Position numbers and translations under genes: made by a program. Below, one piece after another: positions 4,744 through 6,072 of a DNA stretch of 6,072 nt. The notes under the pieces were generated by a model. That model ran no database searches. It saw only the letters and a program-made list of their open reading frames with translations, and was not told the origin of the DNA. Every line of letters begins with the position of its first letter. Within the stretch, counting starts at the first letter, position 1. The stretch comes from Gallionellaceae bacterium (GTDB lineage Bacteria > Pseudomonadota > Gammaproteobacteria > Burkholderiales > Gallionellaceae). The stretch is from positions 1 to 6,072 of the forward strand of contig JAKFXW010000043.1 in NCBI GenBank assembly GCA_021731185.1, given 5' to 3'.

Positions 4744-5366
4744 CTCTGGCTCAAAAACAGCATGGCTTTTCCCTGGTCGAACTCCTCATCGGGGTAGTCA
4801 TTATTGGCATACTACTTTCAGTTGGTTTACCTGCTTTTTCTTTGTGGGTAGAAAACACCAAAACTCGTACTGCATCTGAGACTATATTAAATGGCTTGCA
4901 ATTAGCGCGTACCGAGGCCGTGCGACGTAATGCGAATGTACGTTTCAGTTTGACTGGAACCGCAGCTACGGGTGCTGTTACCTGGTCAGTCGGGTGTGTA
5001 ACTGTAGTAGGTGACATGAATTTTGATGGTGAAGATGATTGCCCTGCAATCATCCAAAGCCGTTCAGATAATGAAGGAACAAATAGTGCCAGAGCAGGCA
5101 TTAGCACCGCCACGCCAATGCCCGCATTCACTACAGTTCTGACAAGTGGCACAGACATGCCCGCTGGCGTTACCTTTTCAGGGCTGGGTAGAGTTGCATC
5201 TGCCGCTGGTGTTGACATTAGCCGGATAGACATTACCAATGTAGATGCAACTAATAACATCAGACCAAATACGCGCCGGATGGTTATAACTGTCGGTTCT
5301 GGGGGAACAATCCGCATGTGCGACCCCGGAGTGCCGTTGGCTACCAGCCCACAAGGTTGCGCTTAA
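4737..5366 (+). CDS. fimT: Minor pseudopilin FimT/GspH
   Basis: The 209-residue protein has a prepilin leader ending QKQHG (6-10), cleavage before F11, and FSLVELLIGVVIIGILLSVGLPAF (11-34) with Glu at mature +5. The following globular part fits the GspH/FimT family (PF12019), ending in the family-like RRMVITVGSGGTIRMCD and a late PQGC. FimT is part of the minor pilin set that primes type IV pilus assembly, and some FimT proteins bind DNA during natural transformation. Residues 93-101 read DMNFDGEDD, matching the D-x-N-x-D-G-x-x-D spacing of a calcium loop and bracketed by C87 and C102. The start is the GTG at 4737-4739. No ATG precedes the leader. It overlaps the pilE stop, so translation is probably coupled to pilE. 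Confidence 0.9.
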   Translation: MLTLAQKQHGFSLVELLIGVVIIGILLSVGLPAFSLWVENTKTRTASETILNGLQLARTEAVRRNANVRFSLTGTAATGAVTWSVGCVTVVGDMNFDGEDDCPAIIQSRSDNEGTNSARAGISTATPMPAFTTVLTSGTDMPAGVTFSGLGRVASAAGVDISRIDITNVDATNNIRPNTRRMVITVGSGGTIRMCDPGVPLATSPQGCA

Positions 5367-5381
5367 CATCAGGAGATAACA

Positions 5382-5810
5382 ATGAAAACCCTGCCTTTAA
5401 AAATCGGTAAAACAAAACAGCAAGGCTCCATCATATTAGAAAGCCTGATTGCGATTTTGATCTTTTCCATTGGCATCCTTGGGCTGGTTGGATTGCAAGC
5501 AGCAGCGATCAACAATGTTGCTGATGCTAAATATCGTTCTGAAGCCAGCCTGCTGGCTAATCAAGCTATTGGACAAATGTGGTTGGATGATAAGACTACA
5601 GCAGTGTTGCAAAATAATTACAGCAGCCCTAATGGTGCTAAATACCTCGTTTGGCAAACAAGCGTCCAAAGAACACTGCCAGGAGCTGCTGGTTTTCCAC
5701 CGACCATCGTGATTGATGCAAATAATCAAGCCACGATTATTATCCAGTGGAAATCGCCCAGCGAGAGTACGCCTCACAGGCACGAAACTATTGCCCGTAT
5801 CAATGGTTAA
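5382..5810 (+). CDS. pilV: Type IV pilus minor pilin PilV
   Basis: The 142-residue protein has a 15-residue leader ending TKQQG, then SIILESLIAILIFSIGILGL (16-35), with Glu20 at mature position 5. Serine at +1 and the ILESLIAILIFSIGILGLVGLQ pattern are characteristic of PilV as against FimT or PilE. The rest, with RSEASLLANQAIGQMW (52-67) and a C-terminal beta region, fits the PilV size range. PilV acts in the inner-membrane minor pilin complex with PilW, PilX and FimT, and carries PilY1 to the pilus tip. AGGAG (5371-5375) lies seven bases before the ATG, so the start is secure. It begins 15 bp after fimT and ends just before pilW, in one operon. Confidence 0.93.
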   Translation: MKTLPLKIGKTKQQGSIILESLIAILIFSIGILGLVGLQAAAINNVADAKYRSEASLLANQAIGQMWLDDKTTAVLQNNYSSPNGAKYLVWQTSVQRTLPGAAGFPPTIVIDANNQATIIIQWKSPSESTPHRHETIARING

Positions 5811-5826
5811 TTTCAGAGAAACCGCC

Positions 5827-6072
5827 ATGTCCTCACATCCAAAAATTAAATCCAGCAACCGTGGTTTCAGCCTTGTAGAAATCATGGTTGGCATGGTGAT
5901 TAGCTTGCTTAGCACAATCATTATTTTGCAGGTATTTTCTACTTTTGAAGGACAAAAACGCACCTCGACGAGTGGCTCGGATGCTCAATCGAATGGGGCT
6001 TTTGCGATCTACACGGTAGAGCGAGACGTGCGTATGGCTGGCTATGGCTTCAGCGATCCCGCAGTGCTAGGT
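5827..6072 (+). CDS. pilW: Type IV pilus minor pilin PilW, 3' end outside the window
   Basis: The frame is open to the window edge, and 82 residues are visible. A 13-residue leader ending SSNRG is followed by FSLVEIMVGMVISLLSTIIILQVF (14-37), with Glu at mature +5, then an EGQKRT segment and the IYTVERDVRMAGYGF stretch typical of PilW (an xxRDxRMAGY motif near the N-terminal helix). PilW joins PilV, PilX and FimT in priming the pilus. The ATG at 5827 has only a weak SD (AGAGAAA). An in-frame ATG at 5803, inside the last codons of pilV (ATGGTTAA), would add eight residues and overlap pilV; it has no better SD. The expected pilX and pilY1 would lie beyond the right edge. Confidence 0.9.
   Translation, partial: MSSHPKIKSSNRGFSLVEIMVGMVISLLSTIIILQVFSTFEGQKRTSTSGSDAQSNGAFAIYTVERDVRMAGYGFSDPAVLG

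Noticed and set aside
4751..5317. Minus-strand ORF opposite fimT
   Set aside because: It is the shadow of a clearly coding FimT and has no motif of its own.
5436..5963. Minus-strand ORF opposite pilV and pilW
   Set aside because: It covers parts of two well-supported pilin genes and has no family resemblance.

Overview
The window looks like chromosomal DNA of a betaproteobacterium. The Nitrosomonadales/Gallionellaceae range is the best guess, but this is inferred from protein style and gene order and not proven. The layout is a minus-strand metabolic block (thiO, a TSUP-family exporter, moaD, moaE, moaC) and a divergent plus-strand block of type IV pilus minor pilins (pilE-like, fimT, pilV, pilW). 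A minor pilin cluster next to thiO is compatible with that assignment.

Positions 1-502 hold no confident gene. An AT-rich stretch (1-196) is followed by a 273 bp non-autonomous inverted-repeat element (201-473), flanked by a TTAG target duplication of the kind made by IS5-group transposases. It sits 25 bp beyond the moaC stop codon.

Positions 503-2608 (minus strand) carry a tight operon. In transcription order it is a TauE/SafE permease, moaD, moaE and moaC. MoaD (the -GG sulfur carrier) and MoaE form molybdopterin synthase, and MoaC makes the cyclic pyranopterin it acts on. No moaA is visible. The two Gly codons that end moaD also form the Shine-Dalgarno sequence of moaE.

Positions 2609-2978 lie between the permease and thiO. 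They contain the most unusual structure in the window: two 48 bp tandem units that each fold into a two-tiered hairpin with the same GTCTTTT loop (AAAAGAC on the minus strand). Ten of their eleven differences are paired compensatory changes in the stems. A third, degenerate hairpin lies beside them. I do not recognise this as a known RNA or repeat family.

Positions 2979-4118 encode ThiO, a glycine oxidase of thiamine biosynthesis, with an expanded 5-residue repeat in one loop. The 178 bp divergent region 4119-4296 carries a 13 bp direct repeat.

Positions 4297-6072 (plus strand) encode four prepilin-like proteins. The end of pilE and the start of fimT overlap across an A6G8 tract. This tract contains the heptamer A AAA AAG in the pilE frame, and a -1 shift there leads straight into the fimT frame. 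It could be a phase-variation site, a frameshift site, or simply the fimT ribosome binding site. PilW runs off the right edge.
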